Below, piece by piece: positions 1 through 8,821 of a DNA stretch of 64,000 nucleotides. Position 1 is the stretch's first letter, and each line of letters starts with the position of its first letter. The translations under genes and the position numbers were made by a program. The notes beneath the pieces were generated by a model that saw only the letters and a program-made list of their open reading frames with translations, ran no database searches and was not told the origin of the DNA. Source of the DNA: Maribacter luteus (GTDB lineage Bacteria; Bacteroidota; Bacteroidia; Flavobacteriales; Flavobacteriaceae); NCBI RefSeq assembly GCF_009674825.1, contig NZ_WKJH01000002.1, positions 310,001-374,000 of the forward strand. Direction: 5' to 3'.

Positions 1-950
1 CCGACCGTCTCTAAATGCGACGGATTGGGGGCAATGTTCATTTTTATCTTATTACCATTATCAGATTTTCTGTCTGAGGTCCATCCTAAATGGTATTTAA
101 CATCACCGTCAAAAATCTCCTGTTCGTAATCCTTTCCATCAAATTCACTGAATATGGCCTTAGCGGATTTTCCGAAAATATTCGTAAGAACATTGAGTCT
201 TCCCCTGTGCGCCATACCCATAACAAACTGCTCAACTCCCATTTCCGCCGCCCTTTCAACAATGGCGTCCAAAGCAGGGATCAACGATTCGTTTCCTTCT
301 AAGGAAAAACGTTTCTGGCCCACATATTTTGTATGAAGAAAGCTTTCAAATGAAACAGCTTGGTTCAATTTTTTAAGAATATGTTTTTTTTGGTCGCTAT
401 TGAAATCTGGATGGTTATCGTTCACGTTTATCCAATCCTGAATCCAATTCACGAATTCGGGCTTGCGAATATAAATGTACTCTACACCAATAGCATCACA
501 ATAAATACGCTGTAAATGCCCTACTATTTCACGAAGTGTGTTAGGACCAAGACCTATTACCTCACCGGCAGTGAATACCGTATCCAAATCACCATCACTT
601 AGACCAAAATTCTCAAGATCCAATGTTGGAACATAAGTTCTACGTTTACGTACCGGATTGGTCTTTGTAAAAAGATGGCCCCTTGTTCGGTAGCCATTGA
701 TCAAACGAACCACTTTAAACTCTTTCTGCATATGCTCTGGCACTTGGCCATCCGCAACCAAAGTAGATGACACTGCTTCTTGTTCCGAAGAAACATATGG
801 CCCGTCCGTTGAACTTTCTACCCCAAAATCAAAACCTTGAAAAAATGCCCTCCAACTTGGCTCAACACTATCGGGATCTGTTAAATATTTGTCGTATACC
901 TCAGCAAAATATGAAGTATGCGCCGCATTTAAAAAGGAATATTTATCCAT
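1..950 (-). CDS. sucA: 2-oxoglutarate dehydrogenase E1 component, N-terminal part (3' end beyond window)
   Basis: This is the E1 (decarboxylating, thiamine diphosphate-dependent) subunit of the 2-oxoglutarate dehydrogenase complex, a TCA-cycle enzyme of the cytoplasm. Only about 316 codons are inside the window; the family is normally 900 residues or more. The start ATG is at 950 on the minus strand and opens with MDKYSFLNAAHTSYFAEV, followed by the typical DPxSVEPSWRAFF region and later the conserved MAHRGRLNVL segment and the NPSHLE region close to the window edge. The frame is open to base 1, so the missing C-terminal part is a window effect and not a truncation. The upstream intergenic region of about 220 bp separates it from a divergent outer-membrane protein gene. 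Confidence 0.95.
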   Translation of the reverse strand, partial: MDKYSFLNAAHTSYFAEVYDKYLTDPDSVEPSWRAFFQGFDFGVESSTDGPYVSSEQEAVSSTLVADGQVPEHMQKEFKVVRLINGYRTRGHLFTKTNPVRKRRTYVPTLDLENFGLSDGDLDTVFTAGEVIGLGPNTLREIVGHLQRIYCDAIGVEYIYIRKPEFVNWIQDWINVNDNHPDFNSDQKKHILKKLNQAVSFESFLHTKYVGQKRFSLEGNESLIPALDAIVERAAEMGVEQFVMGMAHRGRLNVLTNIFGKSAKAIFSEFDGKDYEQEIFDGDVKYHLGWTSDRKSDNGNKIKMNIAPNPSHLETV

Positions 951-1168
951 GAATATGCTCTATCTTATTATAAGAAACAAATCCCGTCATAGGACGAGAT
1001 CAATTCTATTTTATTTTGTTTGAAAAAAATAATCAGTAATTTTCAAATAAAGTTTCAATAACAAAAACTGGTCAAAAATACAATATTTCACATATCTAGG
1101 CGTATCTTCATTAGTAATATTGACCAAAAATCAAGATCTGTTTATATAAAACACAAAATCTACACAAA

Positions 1169-1669
1169 ATGAAACATTACATATTTACACTTCTATTACT
1201 TATTGGCATTTCTTGTTTTGGCCAAGGTTCTTCCAATAATTTTTGGGGCAATGTACGTTTTGGAGGTGGTATCGGAATCGGGTTCACCAACGGTAGTTTT
1301 AACGGGTCTATTTCACCTAGTGCAATTTATCAGGTAAATGAGCAGTTCGCGACAGGGACCAGCTTAAACTTCAATTATGCCAAATTCAACGACGACAAAC
1401 TTTTCGCTTATGGCGGAAGCATATTAACTTTATACAATCCTATCCCCAATATTCAATTATCCGCAGAATTGGAGCAATTGAGAATAAACAGGACATACGC
1501 CCTTGATGGGGGAAACAGGGAAGACAATTATTGGTCCCCTGCCCTTTTCCTTGGCTTGGGATATAGTAACCAAAACGTTACGTTCGGACTTCGGTACGAT
1601 GTGCTCTACGACGACGACAAAAGTATATATGCCAATGCTTTAATGCCTTTTGTAAGAGTGTACTTTTAA
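1169..1669 (+). CDS. small predicted outer-membrane beta-barrel protein next to sucA
   Basis: This is a 166-residue secreted protein of unknown role. It starts with a clear signal peptide (about residues 1-18, ending ISCFGQG) and continues with alternating short glycine- and aromatic-rich strands. It ends in VRVYF, an aromatic C-terminus typical of outer-membrane barrels. Homologues beside flavobacterial sucA genes are often labelled alpha-ketoglutarate decarboxylase, but nothing in the sequence supports an enzymatic function; that name probably leaked from the neighbour. It is divergent from sucA, and its stop codon overlaps by a few bases the stop of the convergent gene at 1666-2022. Confidence 0.75.
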   Translation: MKHYIFTLLLLIGISCFGQGSSNNFWGNVRFGGGIGIGFTNGSFNGSISPSAIYQVNEQFATGTSLNFNYAKFNDDKLFAYGGSILTLYNPIPNIQLSAELEQLRINRTYALDGGNREDNYWSPALFLGLGYSNQNVTFGLRYDVLYDDDKSIYANALMPFVRVYF

Positions 1670-2022
1670 GAGGAATATTTTTTTTTCAACCATACCTTTT
1701 GAAACTCCCTCTTCAAGACCAAAAAAGAAACTTGCTCGGCAACCTCAACAGCATCTGTCACTTGAATCTCTCTAAATGCCTTTTCAGGTACATCTATTAC
1801 ATATAGTAAGTTTAAATACTCAACGAATTTTTCCATGATCAAATAATATATCTTCTCATGAAGAAATATCCTCAAGTCTTCTGAGGAAACAGAATCGGCA
1901 AGATCTATTGGTATGTTGGCAAGCCCGAAATCTTTCTTGATCTGTTGCACCAGTTTACCATAAAGGTTTTCGGTTTTGACATTTGCTAAAAGCTCATTGC
2001 TATTGGGGAAGTCAAGTCTCAT
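1666..2022 (-). CDS. conserved hypothetical protein, 118 aa
   Basis: This is a soluble, mostly helical 118-residue protein without signal peptide or membrane segment. I do not recognise a named domain. The sequence is leucine-, valine- and charge-rich and ends with a basic tail (KVWLKKKYSS). It is transcribed on the minus strand from an ATG at 2022. It meets the outer-membrane protein gene tail to tail, the two stop codons overlapping within 1666-1669. It lies about 130 bp downstream of galE and could be on the same transcript or be separately transcribed. Its composition resembles the neighbouring genes, so I regard it as a real gene of unknown function. Confidence 0.65.
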   Translation of the reverse strand: MRLDFPNSNELLANVKTENLYGKLVQQIKKDFGLANIPIDLADSVSSEDLRIFLHEKIYYLIMEKFVEYLNLLYVIDVPEKAFREIQVTDAVEVAEQVSFLVLKREFQKVWLKKKYSS

Positions 2023-2149
2023 AAATTACATACGTAGGTTGATGGGTTTTTGGTTTACAACGCTATCTATGCCATGTACTGGAGCGATCTTGATTCTTCC
2101 GTTTAAAAAAATGCCTGCCAATTATCCAGTTGTCAATACAAAGATAAAA

Positions 2150-3166
2150 TCAGCTTCTTATTTTTTGCTCCCAATCCCATGCCGATTTCATGGCCTGATC
2201 CAAAGTATATTGCGCTTTCCAACCAAGTTCCTTATTTGCAATGGTCGTATCGGCATAGGCCGAAGTAATATCCCCAGGTCTCCGATCTACAATTTTGTAG
2301 TTGAGTTTTCTGCCGGATACCTTTTCAAAACTCTTGATAACTTCAAGAACCGTACTACCTTTACCGGTACCTACGTTGAACACCTCATAGTTATCCTTGT
2401 TCTTACCGCCCAATAAGCGTTGAAGGGCTACAACATGGGCCTTTGCCAAATCTACCACATAGATGTAATCCCGAACACAAGTACCATCAGATGTTGGATA
2501 ATCATCCCCGAACACTGATAGTTGCTCCCGTAGACCCACACCTGTTTGGGTAATAAAAGGAACCAGATTTTGTGGCACACCAATAGGCAACTCCCCTATC
2601 TCGCTACTTGGATGGGCTCCCATTGGATTAAAGTAACGCAGGGCAATCGCATTTAAACCCGGGGTTACCTTGCATGTATCGCGAATAATCTCTTCCCCTA
2701 TCTGTTTGGTATTGCCATAAGGGGATTCCGCCGGCTTTACCGGGGCATTTTCGGTTATTGGCATGGTATCGGCCTGACCGTAAACCGTGCAACTAGAACT
2801 GAATATGAAACTGGCCGAATTCTTCTTGGACAATTCCTTCAACATATAAACGAGTGTTCCAATATTGTTCTCATAATACAATAATGGTTTTTCTACACTC
2901 TCTCCCACCGCTTTGGATGCCGCGAAGTGTATAACCCCTTCGATATCTTGATGTCTTTTAAAGAACTCTTCAACTTTGGATCTTTCCTTTAAATCGATTT
3001 TTTCGAATACAGGCTTTTTACCCGTGATGGCCGTAATCCCATCAAGCACCTTTTCATCAGCATTTGAACAATCATCTATAATAACGACCTCATAGCCTTC
3101 ATTCTGAAGTTCAACCACGGTATGTGAACCTATAAATCCCAATCCGCCAGTAACCAATATTTTCAT
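2150..3166 (-). CDS. galE: UDP-glucose 4-epimerase
   Basis: GalE interconverts UDP-glucose and UDP-galactose with tightly bound NAD in the cytoplasm, supplying galactose for surface polysaccharides and the Leloir pathway. The 338-residue length is normal for the family. The Rossmann motif TGGLGFIGS is at residues 6-14, the catalytic Ser in SSSCTVYG at about 124, and the Tyr-x3-Lys pair is Y150/K154 in SPYGNTK. The ribose-phosphate-binding region (NVGTGKGSTV) is present toward the C-terminus. It lies 38 bp downstream of the aminotransferase gene on the same strand, so the two are probably co-transcribed for nucleotide-sugar metabolism. Confidence 0.95.
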   Translation of the reverse strand: MKILVTGGLGFIGSHTVVELQNEGYEVVIIDDCSNADEKVLDGITAITGKKPVFEKIDLKERSKVEEFFKRHQDIEGVIHFAASKAVGESVEKPLLYYENNIGTLVYMLKELSKKNSASFIFSSSCTVYGQADTMPITENAPVKPAESPYGNTKQIGEEIIRDTCKVTPGLNAIALRYFNPMGAHPSSEIGELPIGVPQNLVPFITQTGVGLREQLSVFGDDYPTSDGTCVRDYIYVVDLAKAHVVALQRLLGGKNKDNYEVFNVGTGKGSTVLEVIKSFEKVSGRKLNYKIVDRRPGDITSAYADTTIANKELGWKAQYTLDQAMKSAWDWEQKIRS

Positions 3167-3204
3167 CTAAACCTTAATTTAATTCAAATTATAATAAATG
3201 ATCA

Positions 3205-4359
3205 TTAGCCATTAACAAAACCAATAACCGTTTCGGTTATAAAATCTATCTGCTCCGCATCCAACTCCGTATGCATGGGTAATGAGACAACCTCTTTCAC
3301 CAGTTGATTGGTTACAGGAAAATCGGACTCCCGGTACCTCTCATCCGCATACGCTTTTTGGCTATGCAAAGGAATGGGATAATAAACCCCACAAGGAATT
3401 TGCTTCTCGGCCAAATGTGCTACCAAGGCATCCCTTTTCCCATTGGTTATCCTTAAAGTGTACTGATGAAAAACATGACTATCACAAGTATCGCAAATCT
3501 CCCCGCAATTATTTACAGTTACGGGAACAATAATGTTTTCTTGACCTTCAAAGGCTTTTGTATAGGCCCGTGCCGCTTTTCTACGCGCATCACAATAACT
3601 ATCCAACAAAGGAAGTTTTGCCCTAAGAACCGCAGCCTGAATGGAATCTAATCGAGAATTGACACCAACCACATCGTGATGGTACCTTTCGTACATACCA
3701 TGGTTCACCATACCCCTTATAGTATGTGCCAAATCATCGTCATTGGTGAAAATCGCACCTCCATCACCATAACATCCCAAGTTTTTGGAAGGAAAGAATG
3801 AGGTGGCACCTACATCGCCTATAGTACCGGCTTTTTGTTTAGAACCATCGGACCACTTGTAGTTGGCACCAATAGCCTGTGCATTATCTTCTATAACGAA
3901 CAAATCGTGTTTTTTGGCCAATGCCATTATAGCATCCATATTGGCACATTGCCCAAAAAGATGAACTGGGACAATAGCCCTAGTCTTTGGGGTAATGGCT
4001 CGCTCAAGGGCCGCAATATCGATATTGAAGGTTTCAACATCAACATCGACCAAAACAGGTGTCAATTGAAGAAGGGCTATAACTTCTACGGTAGCCGCAA
4101 AAGTAAAATCAACGGTGATTACTTCGTCACCAGGTTGCAATCCTAAACCCATCATGGCAATCTGCAATGCATCCGTACCATTGGCACAGGGAATCACATG
4201 TTTCACCCCTAAATATTCTTCCAATTCCTTTTGAAAGGCATGTACCTCCGGACCATTGATATAGGCCGAAGTATCTAGAATATTCGCAATAGATGAGTTT
4301 ATCTGCTCTTTGATGGATTGGTATTGACCGTTAAGGTCTACCATTTGTATTTTTCGCAT
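3205..4359 (-). CDS. DegT/DnrJ/EryC1/StrS-family PLP-dependent sugar aminotransferase
   Basis: This is a 384-residue fold-type I aminotransferase of the family that transfers an amino group from glutamate to keto-nucleotide sugars for LPS or capsule. The PLP Schiff-base lysine is in FFPSKNLGCYGDGG (Lys192). NGTDAL binds the cofactor phosphate and VIEDNAQ carries the PLP-ring aspartate. I take the ATG at 4359 as the start because the longer frame begins with TTG at 4365. An unusual CxxxCxxC cluster (Cys285, 289, 292) sits just before the conserved HVFHQYTLR segment. galE follows 38 bp downstream. The exact substrate cannot be read from the sequence. Confidence 0.88.
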   Translation of the reverse strand: MRKIQMVDLNGQYQSIKEQINSSIANILDTSAYINGPEVHAFQKELEEYLGVKHVIPCANGTDALQIAMMGLGLQPGDEVITVDFTFAATVEVIALLQLTPVLVDVDVETFNIDIAALERAITPKTRAIVPVHLFGQCANMDAIMALAKKHDLFVIEDNAQAIGANYKWSDGSKQKAGTIGDVGATSFFPSKNLGCYGDGGAIFTNDDDLAHTIRGMVNHGMYERYHHDVVGVNSRLDSIQAAVLRAKLPLLDSYCDARRKAARAYTKAFEGQENIIVPVTVNNCGEICDTCDSHVFHQYTLRITNGKRDALVAHLAEKQIPCGVYYPIPLHSQKAYADERYRESDFPVTNQLVKEVVSLPMHTELDAEQIDFITETVIGFVNG

Positions 4360-4441
4360 CTGCAAGTTTTAGCATAGTATCGGTGCAAAAATAAGGAACA
4401 ATTCTGGAAAGAACCGTATTTTAGCGACAAACCATAACCTA

Positions 4442-5677
4442 GTGATCTACATCTACAATACCATTGCATATTTTTCATGGTTTCTGTTAAAATCAGTGGC
4501 TTTTTTTCAGCCAAAAATCAAGCTTTTCGTCAAAGGAAGAAAAGAAACTTTTTCCATTTTAAGGAAATCCATTCAAAAAGATGATCCCGTTATTTGGGTA
4601 CACGTTGCTTCATTAGGGGAATTTGAGCAAGGACTGCCCGTGATAGAGAAGCTCAAGGCCCAATATCCTTTATACAAAATAGTAATAAGCTTTTTCTCCC
4701 CTTCGGGCTATGAGGTAAAAAAGAACTCGGCCGTAGCCGATGCCATTGTTTATCTACCGATCGACACAATCGGGAACGCCAAACGTTTTATAAATACCAT
4801 AAATCCCAAAGTAGCGATATTCGTGAAATATGAGATTTGGCCCAATTACCTAAAAGTACTGGCAGAGAATAATATACCGACTATTTTAATCTCGGCCATT
4901 TTCAGAAAAGACCAAGTATTCTTTAAATGGTACGGTGGTCTTATGCGCAAGGCTTTGCAAACCTTCACCCATTTCTTTGTTCAAGATGAAAAATCGATAG
5001 AATTATTGAAAGGTATTGATTTGAAAAATTCAACCTTAAGCGGTGACACACGTTTTGACAGGGTTTCCGAAATTCTACAACAGGATAATCAGCTTTCGTT
5101 TATGGACCATTTCAAGGAAGGTTCCTTATGTTTCGTTGCAGGAAGCACTTGGCCAGATGATGAAGCCATTATGCTACCATTCATCAATGAAACCGAAAAA
5201 AACCTAAAGTTCGTTCTTGCCCCGCACAATATTAAACCGGAACACATTGTTTCCCTAAAAAAATCAATCTCAAAAACTACTCTATTATACTCCGAATTAG
5301 AGCAACATGACCCCTCTAATTTTGATGTATTGATCATTGACACCATTGGCCTACTTACAAAAATTTACAGTTATGCGAACATCGGCTATGTGGGAGGGGC
5401 TTTCGGCACTGGCCTTCACAACACCCTTGAACCCGCCGTTCATGGCATCCCCGTAATAATAGGCCCTGATTATTCTGGTTTTAAAGAAGCTGAAACCCTG
5501 GTTAGGAAAGAAGGCATTATAGTCGTTCAAAACAGTCTACAATTCAACGATACAATGACCCGATTACTGGAAAATCCAGAATTCGCCGCCAAAACCGGTA
5601 AGGTGAACTCCGACTATGTCACAGCGAATAAAGGTGCAAGCGTCCAAATCATATCATACCTACGTACATTACTATGA
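4442..5677 (+). CDS. waaA: 3-deoxy-D-manno-octulosonic acid (KDO) transferase
   Basis: WaaA/KdtA adds KDO from CMP-KDO to lipid A precursors at the inner face of the cytoplasmic membrane, an essential step of LPS synthesis. The 411-residue protein has an N-terminal membrane anchor (about residues 5-22), the catalytic-base region VHVASLGEFEQG with Glu60, and a GT-B C-terminal domain ending in the nucleotide-binding stretch GTGLHNTLEPAVHG. The start is a GTG at 4442; there is no in-frame ATG before the conserved anchor, so the unusual start seems real. It is divergent from the sugar aminotransferase, consistent with a small envelope-polysaccharide neighbourhood. Confidence 0.92.
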   Translation: MIYIYNTIAYFSWFLLKSVAFFQPKIKLFVKGRKETFSILRKSIQKDDPVIWVHVASLGEFEQGLPVIEKLKAQYPLYKIVISFFSPSGYEVKKNSAVADAIVYLPIDTIGNAKRFINTINPKVAIFVKYEIWPNYLKVLAENNIPTILISAIFRKDQVFFKWYGGLMRKALQTFTHFFVQDEKSIELLKGIDLKNSTLSGDTRFDRVSEILQQDNQLSFMDHFKEGSLCFVAGSTWPDDEAIMLPFINETEKNLKFVLAPHNIKPEHIVSLKKSISKTTLLYSELEQHDPSNFDVLIIDTIGLLTKIYSYANIGYVGGAFGTGLHNTLEPAVHGIPVIIGPDYSGFKEAETLVRKEGIIVVQNSLQFNDTMTRLLENPEFAAKTGKVNSDYVTANKGASVQIISYLRTLL

Positions 5678-5695
5678 TACGATTAGAGAACCAAT

Positions 5696-5959
5696 ATGAG
5701 AATTCCCCAAATTTTTATACTTATGGTATTGTTCAGCGTACTTCTTACTTCATGTAAAGAAATACACACCAAATACGATGATACCGAAAATCAGGAGAAA
5801 AGAACTCCGTCTATAGAAGAACACCAAAATTCAAGATCAACCCCTAAGGAGGATTATCAAGTTCCTAACAAAAGTTCCCGCGACAGCATTTCCAAAAAAC
5901 GTAAAAAATCAAAAGATCTGGATACGTTGAAACCCAAGATGGCCCTGCTTAATAACTAA
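5696..5959 (+). CDS. small hypothetical lipoprotein, 87 aa
   Basis: The protein starts with a lipoprotein signal peptide: a hydrophobic stretch, then LLTSC as lipobox with the modified Cys at about residue 20. The rest is hydrophilic and very rich in Lys, Asp, Glu, Ser and Thr, probably disordered. The gene follows waaA by only 18 bp and is likely co-transcribed. I recognise no domain and assign no function. Confidence 0.6.
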   Translation: MRIPQIFILMVLFSVLLTSCKEIHTKYDDTENQEKRTPSIEEHQNSRSTPKEDYQVPNKSSRDSISKKRKKSKDLDTLKPKMALLNN

Positions 5960-6173
5960 GCACTTTATAGTTGGGGATAAAACTCATTGGAAGCGCTTAA
6001 CGGTAAACTCAAAGGAAATAAAAAAGGCTCTCTTTTCATCTTATGCCACTCATCGAATTTTTGGGTAATACATCCGATAAACATACTAAGCGACAGACAC
6101 TTAGTCGAAATAACTTAGAAATTCGGGCAAATTCAGGTGACAAATGCTTATATTGTAGTAAATAATAAAAATC

Positions 6174-6302
6174 ATGGAGCACGAAATTACATTTGGCAAT
6201 AAAATACTCAACGTTTTTCTGGGTATTATGATTGTGGTTTTGATTGCGATTTTGCTTTCCGTAGTCGGCGGACTTTTATTAGCTGCCGTTGGGATACTTT
6301 AA
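6174..6302 (+). CDS. 42-aa single-span membrane protein
   Basis: A short ORF beginning MEHEITFGNKILNV is followed by about 25 strongly hydrophobic residues (Leu, Ile, Val, Gly, Ala) and ends VGIL before TAA. A single transmembrane helix is the only feature. Support comes from the coding-like composition, from its isolation in an otherwise empty stretch, and from a strong rho-independent terminator 56 bp downstream on the same strand. The function is unknown. Confidence 0.45.
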   Translation: MEHEITFGNKILNVFLGIMIVVLIAILLSVVGGLLLAAVGIL

Positions 6303-6357
6303 ATGCGATTGAATTTAGATTTCCTCAAATATTACCTCCTATTTTTCAAGAAATAAC

Positions 6358-6386
6358 AAGTCCATTTTTATGAAATGGACTTTTTT
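6358..6386 (+). terminator. rho-independent terminator
   Basis: A perfect 10-bp stem, AAGTCCATTT at 6358-6367 and AAATGGACTT at 6373-6382, encloses a 5-base loop. A run of T at 6381-6386 follows on the plus strand. It would end transcription from waaA, the small lipoprotein or the 42-aa ORF. Confidence 0.85.
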
Positions 6387-6514
6387 GATTCACACACCAT
6401 CACTTCTTCTTTAAAGCCATTACTTAACCAATTAATGAACCCAACCAATCAATCCCATAATTTTTAACCATTGATTCATAGGTTACCGTATTCTTATCCT
6501 ATACATTGAATGAC

Positions 6515-6637
6515 CTATTTTACATGAAACACAGATTCCAATCTAATATCATCTGATGCCGCCCCTACCTTTACTTTAAATTCGCCCGGCTCAACCATTT
6601 CTCTATTACATACCAATTCCCGACCAAAAACACAGCG
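6515..6637 (-). pseudogene. C-terminal remnant of a glycoside hydrolase family 3 gene
   Basis: Read on the minus strand, about 40 codons ending at a TAG at 6515-6517 encode VEPGEFKVKVGAASDDIRL followed by ESVFHVK. This is the typical last strand region of the fibronectin III-like domain that closes GH3 beta-glucosidases and xylosidases. Nothing upstream continues the domain: the reading frame runs into the tRNA-derived repeat at 6642. It is therefore a decayed fragment. It lies just outside the left boundary of the island, suggesting that an earlier carbohydrate-active gene occupied the same locus. Confidence 0.6.
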
Positions 6638-6641
6638 TATA

Positions 6642-6731
6642 AAAAAAGCCGACTCCTAAAAGTCGGCTTTTCTCTTGTTGTACGGGCGGAGAGACTCGAA
6701 CTCTCACACCTCGCGGCACTAGATCCTAAGT
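6642..6731 (-). repeat. att-like direct repeat: 3' half of tRNA-Leu(UAG) plus terminator
   Basis: It is identical over 90 bp to 24564-24653. On the minus strand it contains the anticodon TAG, the 3' anticodon arm, variable and T arms, the 3' acceptor strand and the hairpin terminator (AGCCGACT / AGTCGGCT). The identity stops exactly in the anticodon loop, after which the sequence is unrelated. It cannot make a tRNA and is interpreted as the distal attachment site of the island. Confidence 0.85.
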
Positions 6732-7196
6732 TTGGCTTTTTAACCATTTTAATACATATAATTGATTTTGTGCGTCTTGTAGTTTAACTTAAGCTCATTT
6801 AAATCGATTTGAAACCATAAAATGTGTTACCAACATTTGCCAGGTTGTTTATCATTATAAAAACTAGATCAAATAACACTACCTTAAAAATAGTTTTTCC
6901 CACCAAAACCAACATAAAGGGAAACAAGGATAACAGATTAGCTATGCGGCTCCCTGAAATCGAAAACGAAATTATTGCTATATAGGTATAATACAGACCC
7001 TAAATCCCCCAGGATGAGCAAGCAGAAAAAGTAAAATCTTCCCATTCAAGACATAAACAACCGAATGGGTCGATTAGAAAGAAATATGACGAGAGGAAAA
7101 GCATTAACAGACTGAAATCGAAATAGCTTTATTCTTCTTATGCAATTTTTAAATATGAAAAGTCCTTTCTAGATAATTCAATAGGCACTTAAGGAT
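6732..7196. other. 465-bp region without a recognisable gene, just inside the island
   Basis: This stretch lies between the att-like repeat and the stop of the sulfatase gene, where an integrase gene or its tail might be expected. I read both strands and found only short open frames without recognisable motifs and no tyrosine-recombinase signature. It may hold decayed sequence. Confidence 0.4.
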
Positions 7197-8813
7197 TCAT
7201 GAATTTTGATTTTTGTTAATTTCGTTGACTTCACTTCCCCACCAATCGTCATTGGGCTGCCAATCAGGACTCAACATTTCCCTTCTTTGCTTTTCCAAGC
7301 GTGGCATGAGTTTCGTTTTATGGCTTTCCAGTCTTTTAATACGGGCAGCTTCATCCCATTCGGGGTCTTCCTTTGCATATTGGGTATTCATGGATTCCAA
7401 CCAATCCATTAATTGTGTGTATAAGGTTTCCGCTATCGCTTTGTTTTTCCCAGACAAATCGTTACCCTCCTTTAGGTCTGTATTTAAATCATACAATTCA
7501 TTGTGACCGTCTTCCCAGTAATGAATCAGTTTCCAATTGTCCTTTCTAATAATGGAAACCGGCTCCCCCCCTTGATTTCCGTAATGCGGATAATGCCAAA
7601 AAAGTGGTCTATCATCAATTTCTTCCCCGTTTAAAAGTGGCTTTAAACTAATACCATCGGCATGTGCTTCGGGTTTTAAAGGGATATTCGCCAAGTCTAA
7701 CAATGTCGGGTACAGATCTGCGCCGGAAACCGGGGTTTCTATCATACCTCCATTTTGCTTTAACCATGGTACATAAATAAAATAAGGCACCCGTAAACCG
7801 CCTTCCCATTGGTACCCTTTTCCTCCCCTTAACATCAATTGATCGGTCGAGAAGTTGTCTCCGGAAGTAACCCCCCCATTATCCGAAGTGAACACGACGA
7901 TGGTATTTTTATCCAAACCATTATCTTTCAAAGTCTTAAGGACACTTCCGACAGCCTCATCCACTTGTTCGATCAAACCGGCATACACTGGGTTATCTTG
8001 GTATTTTCGGGCAGGTAAAATACGTTCCATTTCAAAGCCGTTTTCTGCAATGCCCATTTGTTCGGCTTTGTCCCTATACCTTTTCCATTTGTCTTTGGTG
8101 GTCTGTATAGGGGCATGTACCGCATAAAAAGAGAGGTATGCCAAAAATGTGGTGTCTTTGTTTTTCTCAATGAATCCTGAAGTTTCTTTGGCCAATTTCA
8201 TGGAAAGCGACATTCCTTTTTCTTCCTCCTGGTCTTCCATTTGCGGATTGTTGAAGGGAGAGAAATAACCTCCGCTGTAGGGGCCACCTTTTTCATACCC
8301 CCCTTGATTGATATCGAATCCATGATCGGTCGGTAAGGAGTGATCCGCTGCGCCTCCTAAATGCCATTTTCCCGCAAAAAAGGTTCGGTATCCGTTCTCT
8401 TTCAATACTTCAGGCAAAGTCACATCATCATGATCCAAATGATGCTTATACTCGGGCGGTAAAAGCTTTGTGTATCGGTTCTTTTTTTTCCACTCCGATC
8501 CCGATGGCGCACCAACAAACTGTGTAATCCCATGCCTTGCGGTAAACTGTCCGTTCAACAAACTTGCTCGCGAAGGGCTACAAACGGAACACGTTGCATA
8601 GCCATTGGTGAAAACATTCCCCGATTTTGCCACGGCATCGATATTCGGGGTTTCATAATATTCGCTGCCCATAACACTTAAATCGGCATACCCCAAATCG
8701 TCTACCACGATAAAAAGGATGTTAGGTTTATTGGAATCAGAAAGATGATCTTCATTTTTGCATGATGCCGATAAAAGGGTCATCAGCGCCAGGAAATATA
8801 TTGGTCTTTTCAT
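7197..8813 (-). CDS. S1-family sulfatase, lipoprotein
   Basis: This is a formylglycine-dependent sulfatase of 538 residues that removes sulfate esters from carbohydrates. The active-site motif CSPSR is at residues 78-82, with Cys78 the residue converted to formylglycine; NILFIVVDDLG near residue 31 and FTSDNGG carry metal-binding aspartates. A signal peptide with lipobox LSASC (Cys18) places it on a membrane, probably facing the periplasm or the cell surface. It is 8 bp downstream of the GH97 gene, so the two form an operon, probably acting on a sulfated alpha-linked glycan. I cannot assign the sulfatase subfamily or substrate. The required maturase is not in this window. Confidence 0.9.
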   Translation of the reverse strand: MKRPIYFLALMTLLSASCKNEDHLSDSNKPNILFIVVDDLGYADLSVMGSEYYETPNIDAVAKSGNVFTNGYATCSVCSPSRASLLNGQFTARHGITQFVGAPSGSEWKKKNRYTKLLPPEYKHHLDHDDVTLPEVLKENGYRTFFAGKWHLGGAADHSLPTDHGFDINQGGYEKGGPYSGGYFSPFNNPQMEDQEEEKGMSLSMKLAKETSGFIEKNKDTTFLAYLSFYAVHAPIQTTKDKWKRYRDKAEQMGIAENGFEMERILPARKYQDNPVYAGLIEQVDEAVGSVLKTLKDNGLDKNTIVVFTSDNGGVTSGDNFSTDQLMLRGGKGYQWEGGLRVPYFIYVPWLKQNGGMIETPVSGADLYPTLLDLANIPLKPEAHADGISLKPLLNGEEIDDRPLFWHYPHYGNQGGEPVSIIRKDNWKLIHYWEDGHNELYDLNTDLKEGNDLSGKNKAIAETLYTQLMDWLESMNTQYAKEDPEWDEAARIKRLESHKTKLMPRLEKQRREMLSPDWQPNDDWWGSEVNEINKNQNS

Positions 8814-8821
8814 GGGCGATC

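Noticed and set aside
6732-7196. Possible integrase relic next to the left att-like repeat
   Set aside because: I searched both strands for tyrosine-recombinase signatures and found none; one short frame reading MRLPEIENEIIAI was not assignable.
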